Shown: positions 50,593-59,861 of the stretch, in pieces
Layout of the letters: each line of letters opens with the position of its first letter
Numbering within the stretch: position 1 is the first letter of the stretch
Source of the DNA: Finegoldia magna ATCC 53516
Lineage (GTDB): Bacteria > Bacillota > Clostridia > Tissierellales > Peptoniphilaceae
Length of the DNA stretch: 64,000 bases
NCBI RefSeq assembly: GCF_000159695.1
Contig: NZ_CM000955.1
Span: 1,404,524 to 1,468,523, forward strand
Direction: 5' to 3'
Position numbers and translations under genes: made by a program
The notes under the pieces: model-generated
The model's database searches: none
What the model was told of the DNA's origin: nothing
The model's input: only the letters and a program-made list of their open reading frames with translations

Positions 50593-51081
50593 ATGGCATT
50601 AAGACAAATAAGATTAGAAAATGATCCAATCTTGAGAAAAAAATCAAGAGAGGTTAAAAAAATAGATGATAGAATCAAACAAATCGTAGATGATATGTTT
50701 GAAACAATGTATGAAAATAAAGGAATAGGATTGGCTTGTGTACAAGTTGGAATGCTAAAGAGAATAGTAGTAATCGACATGCAAGATGAAGATGGTAAAA
50801 TGGTTCTAATAAATCCTAAGATTGTAGAAAGATCAGATGAAAAACAAATTAATGTTGAAGGTTGTCTTTCAGTTCCTGGTAAAAATGGATATGTTGAAAG
50901 ACCTAAGACTGTTACTGTAGAATACACTGATTTAGATGGAAATATTCAAAGAAAAACGGCCACTGATTACAAAGCACATTGTTTTTGTCATGAATTAGAC
51001 CATCTGGATGGAGTATTATACACTGATAAAGTTTTGAATCTTTCTGATGAAGAAGTTGAGAGATTAAATAATGAAAAATAA
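50593..51081 (+). CDS. def: Peptide deformylase
   Basis: Def removes the formyl group from new N-terminal methionines. The 162-residue metalloenzyme has motif II EGCLSVPG with metal ligand C91 and motif III HELDH with ligands H133 and H137 and catalytic E134. Motif I reads GIGLACVQVG (44-53), where the usual form is G-h-G-hydrophobic-AAPQVG; the glutamine is kept but Ala-Pro is replaced by Cys-Val. It overlaps fmt by eleven bases, which makes the substrate-forming enzyme next. Confidence 0.97.
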   Translation: MALRQIRLENDPILRKKSREVKKIDDRIKQIVDDMFETMYENKGIGLACVQVGMLKRIVVIDMQDEDGKMVLINPKIVERSDEKQINVEGCLSVPGKNGYVERPKTVTVEYTDLDGNIQRKTATDYKAHCFCHELDHLDGVLYTDKVLNLSDEEVERLNNEK

Positions 51082-52003
51082 AATTGTATTTGCGGGATCT
51101 CCAGATTTTGCAGTTGAGAGTTTGCAAAGATTATATGACAACCCAAATAACGAAATTCAATTAGTAATATCACAACAAGATAAAAAACGAAATAGAAATA
51201 AGTTTTCACCTACGGCTGTAAAGAAAAAAGCTATGGAATTGGGAATTGACGTTATTACTCCACAGAATATAAACGACGATGAAGTGTTTGATTTATTAGA
51301 TAACCTTAATCCTGATTTTATTGTGGTTGTAGCTTATGGTCAATTAATCAAAAAAAGAATTTTGGATAGATTTAAAAATAAGATTTTAAATGTTCACGCA
51401 TCAATTTTACCAAAATACAGAGGAGCTTCTCCGATAAATTATTCGCTACTAAATGGCGATAAAGAATCTGGTGTAAGTATTATGTTAGTTGAACAAGGGC
51501 TTGACACTGGTGATGTTTTAGCTATAGATAAAATTGAGCTTGACAAAGACATTATGCTTGAAGAATTACATGATAAATTAATGATAATGGGTGCTGATTT
51601 AATAGATAAAGTTATCAATGATTATCAAAAATATTTCGATTCAAGAGAAAAACAAAATGAAAATCAAGCATCTACAGTAGGCAAAATTCAAAAATCTATG
51701 GGTGAAATTAATTTTAATGAAAAAGCAGATGTAATTTACAATAAATTTAGAGGATTGACTCCTTGGCCAGGTTTGTTTTTTAAATTAAACGATAAAATTG
51801 TAAAAGTTCACAATATCAACATAATAGAACAATATAATGATAATAAGAATGGGGAAGTTGTAAAAGTAGACAAGAATGGAATTAAGATTGCTTGTGAAGA
51901 TGGATTTATAATTATTACAAGATTACAACTTCCAAATAAAAAACCTCTTAACGTTAGCGAATATTTGAATGGAAATTCATTTGAAGAGGGAATAATTTTG
52001 TAG
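51071..52003 (+). CDS. fmt: Methionyl-tRNA formyltransferase
   Basis: Fmt formylates initiator Met-tRNA using 10-formyltetrahydrofolate. The 310-residue protein has the N-terminal FAGSPDFAVESLQRL segment, the catalytic HASILPKYRGASPINYSLLNGDKESGVSIM block with the conserved Asn/His/Asp set (NVHAS, GLDTGDVL), and the C-terminal OB-like domain starting at about 210 (RGLTPWPGLFFKL). It overlaps def and is followed by a peptidase gene and rsmB, as in many clostridia. Confidence 0.97.
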   Translation: MKNKIVFAGSPDFAVESLQRLYDNPNNEIQLVISQQDKKRNRNKFSPTAVKKKAMELGIDVITPQNINDDEVFDLLDNLNPDFIVVVAYGQLIKKRILDRFKNKILNVHASILPKYRGASPINYSLLNGDKESGVSIMLVEQGLDTGDVLAIDKIELDKDIMLEELHDKLMIMGADLIDKVINDYQKYFDSREKQNENQASTVGKIQKSMGEINFNEKADVIYNKFRGLTPWPGLFFKLNDKIVKVHNINIIEQYNDNKNGEVVKVDKNGIKIACEDGFIIITRLQLPNKKPLNVSEYLNGNSFEEGIIL

Positions 52004-52012
52004 GAGGAATCA

Positions 52013-52696
52013 TTGTTTAATTTTTATTATGATAGGACTATGCTACTTTTAATTCCGGCTTTGATATTGGCGTTTTACTCACAAATCAAAGTCACTCATA
52101 CTTTTGATAAGTATAAGAAAATTACTAATTCAAAAGGATTGACTGGAAAAGAAATGGCAAGAGTTTTACTTGATTACGAAGGTTTGTCTGATATAGAAAT
52201 AGTAAATGTTCAAGGAAGCTTGACTGATTATTATGATTCATCAAAAAAAGTATTGGCTTTATCAGATGCAGTATATAATAGTCAGTCGATTTCGGCGGTT
52301 TCTGTAGCAAGTCACGAAGTAGGTCATGCGATTCAAGATAAGGAAGATTATGGCTTCTTGAGATTTAGAGAATCTTTATTTCCTGTTGTGAATTTCGCAT
52401 CGAAATCAGTGTGGATTTTAATTTTACTTGGATTTATGTTTAGTATGAGACCATTAGTAGAATTTGGCATTATTTTGTTCTCAGCGACTGTTTTATTTCA
52501 ACTAGTTACATTGCCAGTTGAGTTTGATGCTAGTAGCAGAGCGATAAGAGCTTTATCAAATGGACTATTAGCTGATGATGAAATAGAACCTGCAAAACAA
52601 GTTTTAAAAGCAGCTGCATTAACTTATATTGCAAGTGCTTTGGTTTCACTGTTACAATTGGTAAGATTAATACTGATATCAAGAGATAGAGATTAA
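52013..52696 (+). CDS. YugP-type membrane zinc metallopeptidase
   Basis: The 227-residue protein has an N-terminal membrane span (about 9-23), the zinc motif HEVGH (101-105) within VASHEVGHAIQDKEDYG, two further spans at about 128-160, an LPVEFDASSRA segment (third ligand candidate Glu) and a C-terminal span. It fits the neutral zinc metallopeptidase family (YugP, DUF/M-type), whose substrates are unknown. The start is TTG at 52013 with AGGAGG five bases before. A terminator follows, so it closes the yicC-to-fmt operon. Confidence 0.88.
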   Translation: MFNFYYDRTMLLLIPALILAFYSQIKVTHTFDKYKKITNSKGLTGKEMARVLLDYEGLSDIEIVNVQGSLTDYYDSSKKVLALSDAVYNSQSISAVSVASHEVGHAIQDKEDYGFLRFRESLFPVVNFASKSVWILILLGFMFSMRPLVEFGIILFSATVLFQLVTLPVEFDASSRAIRALSNGLLADDEIEPAKQVLKAAALTYIASALVSLLQLVRLILISRDRD

Positions 52697-52708
52697 AAAT
52701 TAATGTAG

Positions 52709-52747
52709 ATTGAACCTAAGGATAATCCTTTTAGGTTCAATTTTTTT
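52709..52747 (+). terminator. Terminator after the YugP-type gene
   Basis: ATTGAACCTAA (52709-52719) pairs with TTAGGTTCAAT (52731-52741), with an inner GGAT/ATCC pairing, followed by a run of six to seven T. Confidence 0.93.
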
Positions 52748-52810
52748 ATTTTTGCTGTTTTAGTGTAAAATATATTATGTAATTAAAATAATTAAAAGAA
52801 ATGAGAGATT

Positions 52811-54082
52811 ATGAATATTAGAAACGAAATAATTAATATTACCAATTCAATTAATAATAAATCGGGATACTCTTCTGAATTATTAAAGACTTATGATTAT
52901 GGTGATTTGGACAAGAGAGATATCGCGTACATTAAAAGGTGTGTATTTACAGAAATTGAAAATAGATTTTTTATAGATTATGTAATATCTAAGTGTAGCG
53001 ATTTGGAATTAAATAAGCTTGATAAAATTGTTCTGGAAATCTTACGAATGGCAACTACAGAAATACTATTTATGAAAACGGCTGATTATGCCGTAGTAGA
53101 CGAAGCAGTAGAATTGGCTAACAACTTAACACATTATAAAGATTATGTTAATGCTGTTCTAAGGGAGGTTTGCAGGATTAATTTGGATGAGGAAGATTTA
53201 GGAGATGAAATTAAATTCTCCATAAACAAAGAATTACTTAAGATGTTGAACAAATCTTATTCTAAAAAAACTGTAAAAAAACTTCTCAAATCTTTCTTTT
53301 ACAAATCTGATTTTGTAATTAAACAAAATAAATTGAAGGAAAATAATTTAAAAACAAATTTAGAAAATCAAGGATTCGTATTAGAAGAGCATCCTTTTTT
53401 AAAAGATAGTTTTATCGTAAGAAATCCTGAATCGATAATAGATACGAACGAATTTAAAGAAGGTAAATTTATTATCCAAGATGGTTCTTGTAGTTTGTGC
53501 GCAGAGGTTTTAGAGCCAATGGAGAACTCCGTAGTTCTTGATATTTGTGCAGCTCCTGGGTCAAAATCATGCAACATTCAAGAATTAACAAATAATCAAT
53601 CGATTATTTACTGTAATGATATTAATAATAATAAAATAGATAGAATAAAAGAGAATGTGTATAAATGTGGAGTTGAAAATGTGCAATATTTGAACTTTGA
53701 TGCAAATATTTTACAAGAAGGTTTGATAAATAAATTTGATAGAATTCTTGTGGATGCACCTTGTTCTGCAACTGGAGTTATCAATAAAAATCCAGAGATA
53801 AAGTTGTTCAGGACGAAAAAAGATGTAGAAAACTTGGTTGAAACTCAAAGAAGAATTCTTGAAAATTGTGAAAAATATCTTAAAAAAGGTGGTGTCTTAG
53901 TCTATTCTACATGCTCTCTTTTAAAAGAAGAGAACGAAGAAAATGTAGATTATATTGAAGACAAATTAAATTTAAAAAGAGAAGATATTGATTTTTATGG
54001 AGATAAAAATGAATTTATAAAACTTATGCCATTCCAAAAAGGAACTCAGGGATTTTTCATTTCAAAGTTTGTAAAAGACTAA
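52811..54082 (+). CDS. rsmB: 16S rRNA m5C967 methyltransferase
   Basis: RsmB methylates C967 in 16S rRNA. The 423-residue protein has an N-terminal NusB-like helical domain (about 1-140) and a C-terminal SAM methyltransferase domain with DICAAPGSKSCNIQEL, the DAPCSATG motif with catalytic cysteine, and YSTCSLLKEENEENV with the second cysteine. A TTT-rich gap after the preceding terminator may carry its promoter, though none is clear. Together with rlmN it begins a block of translation and signalling genes. Confidence 0.95.
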   Translation: MNIRNEIINITNSINNKSGYSSELLKTYDYGDLDKRDIAYIKRCVFTEIENRFFIDYVISKCSDLELNKLDKIVLEILRMATTEILFMKTADYAVVDEAVELANNLTHYKDYVNAVLREVCRINLDEEDLGDEIKFSINKELLKMLNKSYSKKTVKKLLKSFFYKSDFVIKQNKLKENNLKTNLENQGFVLEEHPFLKDSFIVRNPESIIDTNEFKEGKFIIQDGSCSLCAEVLEPMENSVVLDICAAPGSKSCNIQELTNNQSIIYCNDINNNKIDRIKENVYKCGVENVQYLNFDANILQEGLINKFDRILVDAPCSATGVINKNPEIKLFRTKKDVENLVETQRRILENCEKYLKKGGVLVYSTCSLLKEENEENVDYIEDKLNLKREDIDFYGDKNEFIKLMPFQKGTQGFFISKFVKD

Positions 54083-54105
54083 TAGATTACAAAACTTGAG
54101 ATTTT

Positions 54106-54114
54106 TGATATAAT
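54106..54114 (+). promoter_or_regulatory. Extended -10 promoter before rlmN
   Basis: TGA directly precedes TATAAT (54109-54114). ATTACA at 54086-54091 could act as a weak -35 at 17 bases. Transcription would start near 54121, giving a leader of only about 11 bases that still includes GGTGA. Confidence 0.6.
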
Positions 54115-54131
54115 TTAGATTGGTGAATAAT

Positions 54132-55181
54132 ATGCAAAATAAAATTGTCTTGGAAAATATGACTGTCGATGAGCTGAAAGAATTTTTTGTGAATAACGGA
54201 GAAAAATCTTTCAGAGCGTTACAATATTTTCAAGCTATTCATAAAAATAGAATATTCGATCCTGAAATGATGACTAATTTTTCTAATGATTTAAGAAAAA
54301 AATTAGACAACTACAATGACATAAAAAATTGTTCTATTATCAAAAGGATTGATTCAAAATTAGACAACACGAAAAAGTATTTGATAGAGTTAAGTGACGG
54401 TAATATCGTAGAGACGGTGTTTATGGAATATAAAACTCACACTTCAATATGCTTATCAACACAAATTGGTTGTAAAATGGGATGTAAATTTTGTGCATCG
54501 ACAAAGAAAAGTTTCGTAAGGAATTTACAACCTTATGAAATGTGTGCTCAGATATATTTGGTAGAAAATGATTTGGGGATACGAATTAATAATATGGTAT
54601 TAATGGGGATAGGTGAACCATTAGATAATTATGATAATGTTGTAAGATTTATTGATCTGATTTCGAATAAAGAAGGACAAGATATGTCTATTCGAAATAT
54701 AACATTGTCTACATGTGGATTAGTCGATAAAATAATTAAACTTGCAGATGAAGATATAGGTATAAACATAACTATTTCACTCCATAATCCATTTGATAAT
54801 GAGAGAAACCAACTAATGCCTATTGGAAACAAATACTCAATTGAAGAAATTCTAGATGCTTGTGACTATTATTTTGATAAAACAAAAAGGCGAATTGGAT
54901 TTGAATATACTGTAATTGGAAATGTAAATGATTCAAAAAAATACATGGACAAGCTAGTCGGTTTATTAAAAAATAGAAACTGTCTTTTGAACTTGATAAC
55001 ATTAAATCCTATCGAAGAATTTAATCAAAAATCTCCGGATAGAAACAAGATGATGGAGTTTATGAATTACATGAATAAAAACAATGTTAATACAACAATA
55101 AGAAGAAAACAAGGCATTGATATTGATGGAGCCTGTGGACAATTAAGAATTAACAATATGACTAAAAGAGGTGTGAAATGA
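54132..55181 (+). CDS. rlmN: Dual-specificity RNA methyltransferase RlmN
   Basis: RlmN is a radical SAM enzyme that methylates carbon 2 of adenine 2503 in 23S rRNA and adenine 37 in some tRNAs. The 349-residue protein has the cluster motif CKMGCKFC (C114, C118, C121), the MGIGEPLDNYDNVVRFI segment, and the C-terminal RKQGIDIDGACGQL with the conserved methyl-carrying cysteine. A TTG at 54120 is in frame but GGTGA at 54122-54126 supports ATG at 54132. Its end overlaps prpC by four bases. Confidence 0.97.
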   Translation: MQNKIVLENMTVDELKEFFVNNGEKSFRALQYFQAIHKNRIFDPEMMTNFSNDLRKKLDNYNDIKNCSIIKRIDSKLDNTKKYLIELSDGNIVETVFMEYKTHTSICLSTQIGCKMGCKFCASTKKSFVRNLQPYEMCAQIYLVENDLGIRINNMVLMGIGEPLDNYDNVVRFIDLISNKEGQDMSIRNITLSTCGLVDKIIKLADEDIGINITISLHNPFDNERNQLMPIGNKYSIEEILDACDYYFDKTKRRIGFEYTVIGNVNDSKKYMDKLVGLLKNRNCLLNLITLNPIEEFNQKSPDRNKMMEFMNYMNKNNVNTTIRRKQGIDIDGACGQLRINNMTKRGVK

Positions 55182-55915
55182 AATATGCTTCAAACACAGA
55201 CATTGGATTGGTAAGAAAGCTTAATGAAGATTATCATATGAATTATATTACAGATGATTTTAGCTTGCTTGTTGTGTGCGATGGAATGGGTGGACATAAA
55301 GCTGGTGAAGTTGCAAGTAAAAAAGCTGTCGAAACAGTTATAAACTACGTAAAAGAAAAAGAAAATGAAAAAGATTACGAAAGCACATTGCGTAAAGCTA
55401 TAATTTTAGCAAATGAGGAAGTTTACAAAGACAGTGAAAATAATACTGAACATCGAAATATGGGCACAACGATAGTTGCTTGTTTAGTTCATGATGATAA
55501 TGCTATTGTTGCAAATGTTGGCGATAGCAGATTGTACTTATACAGGGATGAAGAATTAAAGCAAATAACTGTAGACCATTCTCTTGTGAATGATTTATTA
55601 TCATCTGGAACTATTACTGAAGAAGAAGCTGTTGATTTTGCACAAAAAAATGTTATTACAAGATCTTTAGGAATTCAAGATACTGTAGATGTAGATATTT
55701 TTAACGTTGAGCTTGTTAAGGGTGATTTGATATTAATGTGTACAGATGGTTTGACTTCACAATTAGAAAATGAAGATATAGTTGATATTATTAAAGAAGA
55801 ATCAGATTTGGATAAAATAGCTCAAAATTTGATTGATGAAGCAAATGATATCGAAGGTATTGATAATATAACTATTACGCTTTATTTATATGAAGGGGAA
55901 AATTATGATAGGTAA
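55178..55915 (+). CDS. prpC: PP2C-type Ser/Thr protein phosphatase
   Basis: PrpC (Stp) reverses phosphorylation by the PASTA kinase. The 245-residue protein has the PPM motifs: metal ligand D18 in LNEDYH, CDGMGGH (D35, G36), GTTIVACLV, VANVGDSRLYL and LILMCTDGLTS, GIDNITITL. It starts in an ATGA overlap with rlmN and overlaps the kinase gene by eleven bases, the standard phosphatase-kinase order of Firmicutes. Confidence 0.97.
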   Translation: MKYASNTDIGLVRKLNEDYHMNYITDDFSLLVVCDGMGGHKAGEVASKKAVETVINYVKEKENEKDYESTLRKAIILANEEVYKDSENNTEHRNMGTTIVACLVHDDNAIVANVGDSRLYLYRDEELKQITVDHSLVNDLLSSGTITEEEAVDFAQKNVITRSLGIQDTVDVDIFNVELVKGDLILMCTDGLTSQLENEDIVDIIKEESDLDKIAQNLIDEANDIEGIDNITITLYLYEGENYDR

Positions 55916-57788
55916 AGTTTTAGGCGATAGATACGAGATAATAGAAGAAGTCGGCGTTGGCGGGATGGCCAAAGTGTACAAAGCTTTGGACACTGTTTTA
56001 AACCGATATGTCGCTGTAAAAGTATTAAAAAATGAATACATGGAAGACCAAGATTTTCTGAGAAAATTCGCTATGGAAGCACAATCTGCTGCATCATTGA
56101 CTCATGCAAATATAGTAAGTGTGTTTGATGTTGGAAGTTCTTATGTAGATGGTCGCAAATATAATTACATCGTAATGGAATATGTTGATGGTAAGACATT
56201 AAAAGATATAATCGATGAAAAACAAATTTTGCCGATTGAAGATATCGTAAATTATGGAGTTCAAATAGCAAGTGCATTAGAATGTGCTCATAAGAATGGA
56301 ATAATTCACAGAGACATTAAGCCACATAATATGTTAATTGATAAATCTAACAATTTAAAAGCTACAGATTTTGGTATTGCAAGAATTTCTTCGTCTGCAA
56401 CATTGACATATACTTCAACTGTTTTGGGAACTGTTCATTATATTTCACCAGAACAAGCAAAGGGTAAATTTATTGATGAGAAAAGTGATATATATTCATT
56501 AGGTGTTGTATTGTACCAAATGGCTACAGGTGAAGTACCATTTGACGCACCAAATGCAGTTGGAATTGCATTGAAACACATTCAAGATCCATTGGTACCA
56601 CCTATTAATCTTAGACACGATTTGCCACAAGGACTTAATGACATAATAGTTAAAGCGATGGCAAAAGATCCTAATGATAGATTCAAATCAGCGACAGAAT
56701 TAAAAGAAATGTTGAAGAATTATCAAAGCTATTCCTCTGATTTGTATCAAAAAACTACTAAGAATCCAATTATAAAAGAAAGTGATGAACAACCAGAAGT
56801 AAAAGAAGCTGTTTATAAAACTCCTAAACAATCTTCTACAAAAGATAACAAAAATAAATCTAAAAAGTTTATGTGGATTCTATTGCCTGTACTTTTAGCA
56901 GCATTGGTATTTGTTGCATTTATATTTGGCAAGAAATATATAAACAAGAATAAGCAAGACCTAGTTTTAGTTCCTGCATTGACTGGTTTAACCGAAAACG
57001 AAGCATTAAATAAAGCTAAAGCAAATAATTTAATTGCTGTTGTTTCAGAATACAAGACTGAAAGTAATGTTGAACCAGGAAAAGTATTAGAACAAGATCC
57101 AGAATCTAGTACAGAAGTAAAAAAAGGAACTATTATAAAATTAGTTGTAAGCAAAGGTGAGGAACAGGTATCAGTACCTAATTTGTCTAATATGACTCTA
57201 GAAAATGCTAAAATCCAACTCAATAAATTGGGCTTAGAAATTGGCGAAATAACTAAAGAAAACAGTGATAATTTTGAAGCTGGAAAAATTATGCAACAAC
57301 ATCCGGATGCAGGAACTAGCATAAATAAAGATTCTAAAGTTGATGTTGTAATTTCTTTAGGTAAAAAAGAAGAGCTAGTAGAAATGGTTGATTTAATAGG
57401 GACTGATATTAGTCAAGCTAGTAATAAATTAAAATCAATTGGACTGAATATAGGAAATATTGAAAAGAAATTTAGTAATTCATACGATACAAACCAAGTT
57501 ATATGGCAACAATATGACGCGGGAAAGAAACTTAAAAAAGATAGTTCAATTGATGTAATAATCAGTAAAGGTAAAAAGGAACCTGAAATGATTGATAAAG
57601 TATTTAGAATAAGTAAACCTGTAGAAAAAGGGATTTACACAGTAACTGTTAAAGATGAAACTGAAAACAACATTATCTATGAAGAAAACCATGACGCTTC
57701 TGAAGGAGATATAAGAATTAAAGTAAAAGCAAAGCCTAATAATGATATTAAAGTCTATATTAATGGAGAATTAGTTAATGTCGGATAA
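55905..57788 (+). CDS. prkC: PASTA-domain Ser/Thr protein kinase (PrkC/Stk type)
   Basis: This membrane kinase senses peptidoglycan fragments or lipid II and regulates wall growth and antibiotic tolerance. The 627-residue protein has a Hanks-type kinase domain with K39, HRD at 135-137 and DFG from D155, an activation loop rich in Thr/Ser (SSATLTYTSTVLGT), a membrane span at about 323-343, and three PASTA repeats at about 354-420, 422-489 and 492-560, then a C-terminal extracellular domain (561-627). AAGGGG (55893-55898) supports ATG at 55905. IreB and the PASTA transpeptidase in this window are likely partners. Confidence 0.97.
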   Translation: MIGKVLGDRYEIIEEVGVGGMAKVYKALDTVLNRYVAVKVLKNEYMEDQDFLRKFAMEAQSAASLTHANIVSVFDVGSSYVDGRKYNYIVMEYVDGKTLKDIIDEKQILPIEDIVNYGVQIASALECAHKNGIIHRDIKPHNMLIDKSNNLKATDFGIARISSSATLTYTSTVLGTVHYISPEQAKGKFIDEKSDIYSLGVVLYQMATGEVPFDAPNAVGIALKHIQDPLVPPINLRHDLPQGLNDIIVKAMAKDPNDRFKSATELKEMLKNYQSYSSDLYQKTTKNPIIKESDEQPEVKEAVYKTPKQSSTKDNKNKSKKFMWILLPVLLAALVFVAFIFGKKYINKNKQDLVLVPALTGLTENEALNKAKANNLIAVVSEYKTESNVEPGKVLEQDPESSTEVKKGTIIKLVVSKGEEQVSVPNLSNMTLENAKIQLNKLGLEIGEITKENSDNFEAGKIMQQHPDAGTSINKDSKVDVVISLGKKEELVEMVDLIGTDISQASNKLKSIGLNIGNIEKKFSNSYDTNQVIWQQYDAGKKLKKDSSIDVIISKGKKEPEMIDKVFRISKPVEKGIYTVTVKDETENNIIYEENHDASEGDIRIKVKAKPNNDIKVYINGELVNVG

Positions 57789-58656
57789 AACAGGTGTAAT
57801 TACTAAAATTCAAAGAGAATTATTCTACGTAAGCATTGGAAACGAAGTGTATCCTTCGAAGGCAAAGGGGAATTTTAGGAACAAGAAAATTACTCCAGTT
57901 GTAGGGGATAAAGTAGATATAAATGTAGAAAATGGTCTTGGATTTATTTTAAAAATACATCCAAGATCTGTACTTTTACACCGCCCTGAGGTTAGTAATA
58001 TAGATAAATGTTTCGTTCTAAGTAGCATTAAGTCACCTAATATTAATCTAATGTTACTAGACAAATATCTATTAATGATTGAGAAGAACAACATTGATTG
58101 CGTCATTGTATTTAATAAATCTGATTTGGTATCTGAGGATGAGAAAAAATTTTATGCTGATATATACAGAAATATTGGGTATAAAGTAATATTCAATTCA
58201 AATGAATCTTCAATTACTAATGAAGAGTTATTAAATGAATTCAAAAATCATATTAGTTGTGTAATTGGTCCTAGTGGGGCAGGGAAATCCAGTACTTTAA
58301 AAAAATTATTTCCAAATGAGGATTTTGTTTCTGGAAAAATTAGTGATAAAACTCAGAGGGGAAAACAGACGACGAGACACATTGAAATTAAAATGGTAGA
58401 TGATAATACTTACGTTTTGGACACACCAGGTTTTAGTTCTTTTGATTTGTCTTTTTTAGATGACAAATCTGAAATCAAAAATAACTTTGTGGAATTTAGA
58501 AAAAACAGTTCAAAATGTAAGTTCAATAATTGTGATCACATTAATGAACCAAAATGTGAAATAAAAAGGCTTGTTGAAACTGGAGAAATATCTCAAAGTA
58601 GATATGATAATTATTTGAATATAGTTGAAGAATACGAAAAAATTAGGAGGTATTAA
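57778..58656 (+). CDS. rsgA: Ribosome small subunit-dependent GTPase A
   Basis: RsgA is a late 30S assembly GTPase. The 292-residue protein has an N-terminal OB fold (about 8-65), the circularly permuted GTPase domain in which NKSD (G4, in VFNKSDL) precedes the P-loop GPSGAGKSS, and DTPGFSSF (G3), followed by a C-terminal zinc motif (CKFNNCDHINEPKCEIK). It overlaps prkC by eleven bases. In several Firmicutes PrkC phosphorylates the neighbouring RsgA (CpgA), so this context is meaningful. Confidence 0.97.
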   Translation: MSDKTGVITKIQRELFYVSIGNEVYPSKAKGNFRNKKITPVVGDKVDINVENGLGFILKIHPRSVLLHRPEVSNIDKCFVLSSIKSPNINLMLLDKYLLMIEKNNIDCVIVFNKSDLVSEDEKKFYADIYRNIGYKVIFNSNESSITNEELLNEFKNHISCVIGPSGAGKSSTLKKLFPNEDFVSGKISDKTQRGKQTTRHIEIKMVDDNTYVLDTPGFSSFDLSFLDDKSEIKNNFVEFRKNSSKCKFNNCDHINEPKCEIKRLVETGEISQSRYDNYLNIVEEYEKIRRY

Positions 58657-59306
58657 TGGCTAATTTAAGTCCATCTTTGTTGGCTTGTAACTTTTTTGAG
58701 TTAGAAAAGAACTTAGATATACTAAAAAACAATGGAATAAAATATTTACACTTAGATGTTATGGATGGTAATTTTGTGCCAAACATTTCTTTTGGGCCAG
58801 CCATTATAAAACAAATAAGAGAAAAATATCCGGAATTTATTCTTGATTGTCACTTGATGGTTAATAAACCAGAAAATATTATAGATGACATGTTGAATGC
58901 TGGGGCGGACATAATTACTTTTCATCCAGAATCAACTTTTCATCCTCATAGGATTATTCAAACTGTTCATAAAGCTGGGAAAAAATGTGGATTAGCACTT
59001 AATCCATCCACAGGATTAGAATGTTGTGAATATATTATTGATGATTTGGATATAATACTAGTAATGAGTGTCAATCCAGGATTTGGAGGACAATCCTTTA
59101 TAGAAAGTCAACATTCAAAAATAAAAGATGCAAGAAAAATGATTGAGAAATCGCAAAAAGATATTATATTGGAAGTTGATGGAGGGGTAAAAACTTCTAA
59201 TGTCGATAAAGTGTTAGAATCAGGGGCTAATCTAATTGTAAGTGGTTCAGATGTTTTTAATCAAAATATAGAATCGCAATTAGATATTTACAATGAAAAA
59301 TTATAG
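58656..59306 (+). CDS. rpe: Ribulose-phosphate 3-epimerase
   Basis: Rpe interconverts ribulose 5-phosphate and xylulose 5-phosphate in the pentose phosphate pathway. The 216-residue TIM barrel has the metal and catalytic motifs LHLDVMDGNFVPNISFG, DCHLMVNKPE, VMSVNPGFGGQSFI and EVDGGVKTSN with the conserved His and Asp residues. Its start overlaps the rsgA stop by one base. It is the classical gene between rsgA and thiN. Confidence 0.97.
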   Translation: MANLSPSLLACNFFELEKNLDILKNNGIKYLHLDVMDGNFVPNISFGPAIIKQIREKYPEFILDCHLMVNKPENIIDDMLNAGADIITFHPESTFHPHRIIQTVHKAGKKCGLALNPSTGLECCEYIIDDLDIILVMSVNPGFGGQSFIESQHSKIKDARKMIEKSQKDIILEVDGGVKTSNVDKVLESGANLIVSGSDVFNQNIESQLDIYNEKL

Positions 59307-59321
59307 TAACAGGAGGATATA

Positions 59322-59861
59322 TTGAACAAAAATTTGAGATTTATGGTTGAAGGAGCTATTACTTTAGCTCTGACAGCTGTGCTAAACAGTATTGTTATTT
59401 TTAAAATGCCAAGAGGGGGATCTGTTTCTTTGGCTGGATATGTTCCAATTTTATTATTTGGACTAAGATGGGGACTTAAACCAGGGATTGTAATTGGTTT
59501 AATGTATGGAATTTTAGATAGTTTTGTTGATTCATATGTTATTCATCCAATACAATACTTACTAGATTATCCAATAGCATACATGGCTTTAGGTCTATCA
59601 GGATTAGGATGTAATAATGAAACTTTGAGCGGTAAAATTAATTTTAAAATGATTTTAGCATGTGTATTCGCTATTTTAATGAGAGGAGTAGCTGCTATTT
59701 TAAGTGGTTACGTATTCTTCAAAGATACATTACCAAAAGATATACCTGCTTTACTAGGATCTTTCTTATATAATATTACCTACATTGTTCCTAATGGAAT
59801 TATAGCGATAGTTGTCATATTAATTTTGATTAAACCTGTATCAAAGGTAAGTAAAAAATGA
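59322..59861 (+). CDS. thiT: Energy-coupled thiamine transporter ThiT (ECF S component)
   Basis: ThiT binds thiamine in the membrane and is driven by a shared ECF ATPase module encoded elsewhere. The 179-residue protein has about six spans and the family signatures KMPRGGSVSLAGYVPILLFGLRWGLKPG and HPIQYLLDYPIAYMALGLSG, which line the thiamine pocket. The start is TTG with AGGAGG before it. It sits between rpe and thiN, overlapping thiN by four bases, directly coupling import to phosphorylation. No TPP riboswitch is visible in the 15-base gap upstream. Confidence 0.93.
   Translation: MNKNLRFMVEGAITLALTAVLNSIVIFKMPRGGSVSLAGYVPILLFGLRWGLKPGIVIGLMYGILDSFVDSYVIHPIQYLLDYPIAYMALGLSGLGCNNETLSGKINFKMILACVFAILMRGVAAILSGYVFFKDTLPKDIPALLGSFLYNITYIVPNGIIAIVVILILIKPVSKVSKK

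Noticed and set aside
59307..59321. TPP riboswitch upstream of thiT
   Set aside because: Only 15 bases separate rpe and thiT, holding just the ribosome-binding site; no conserved THI-box is present.
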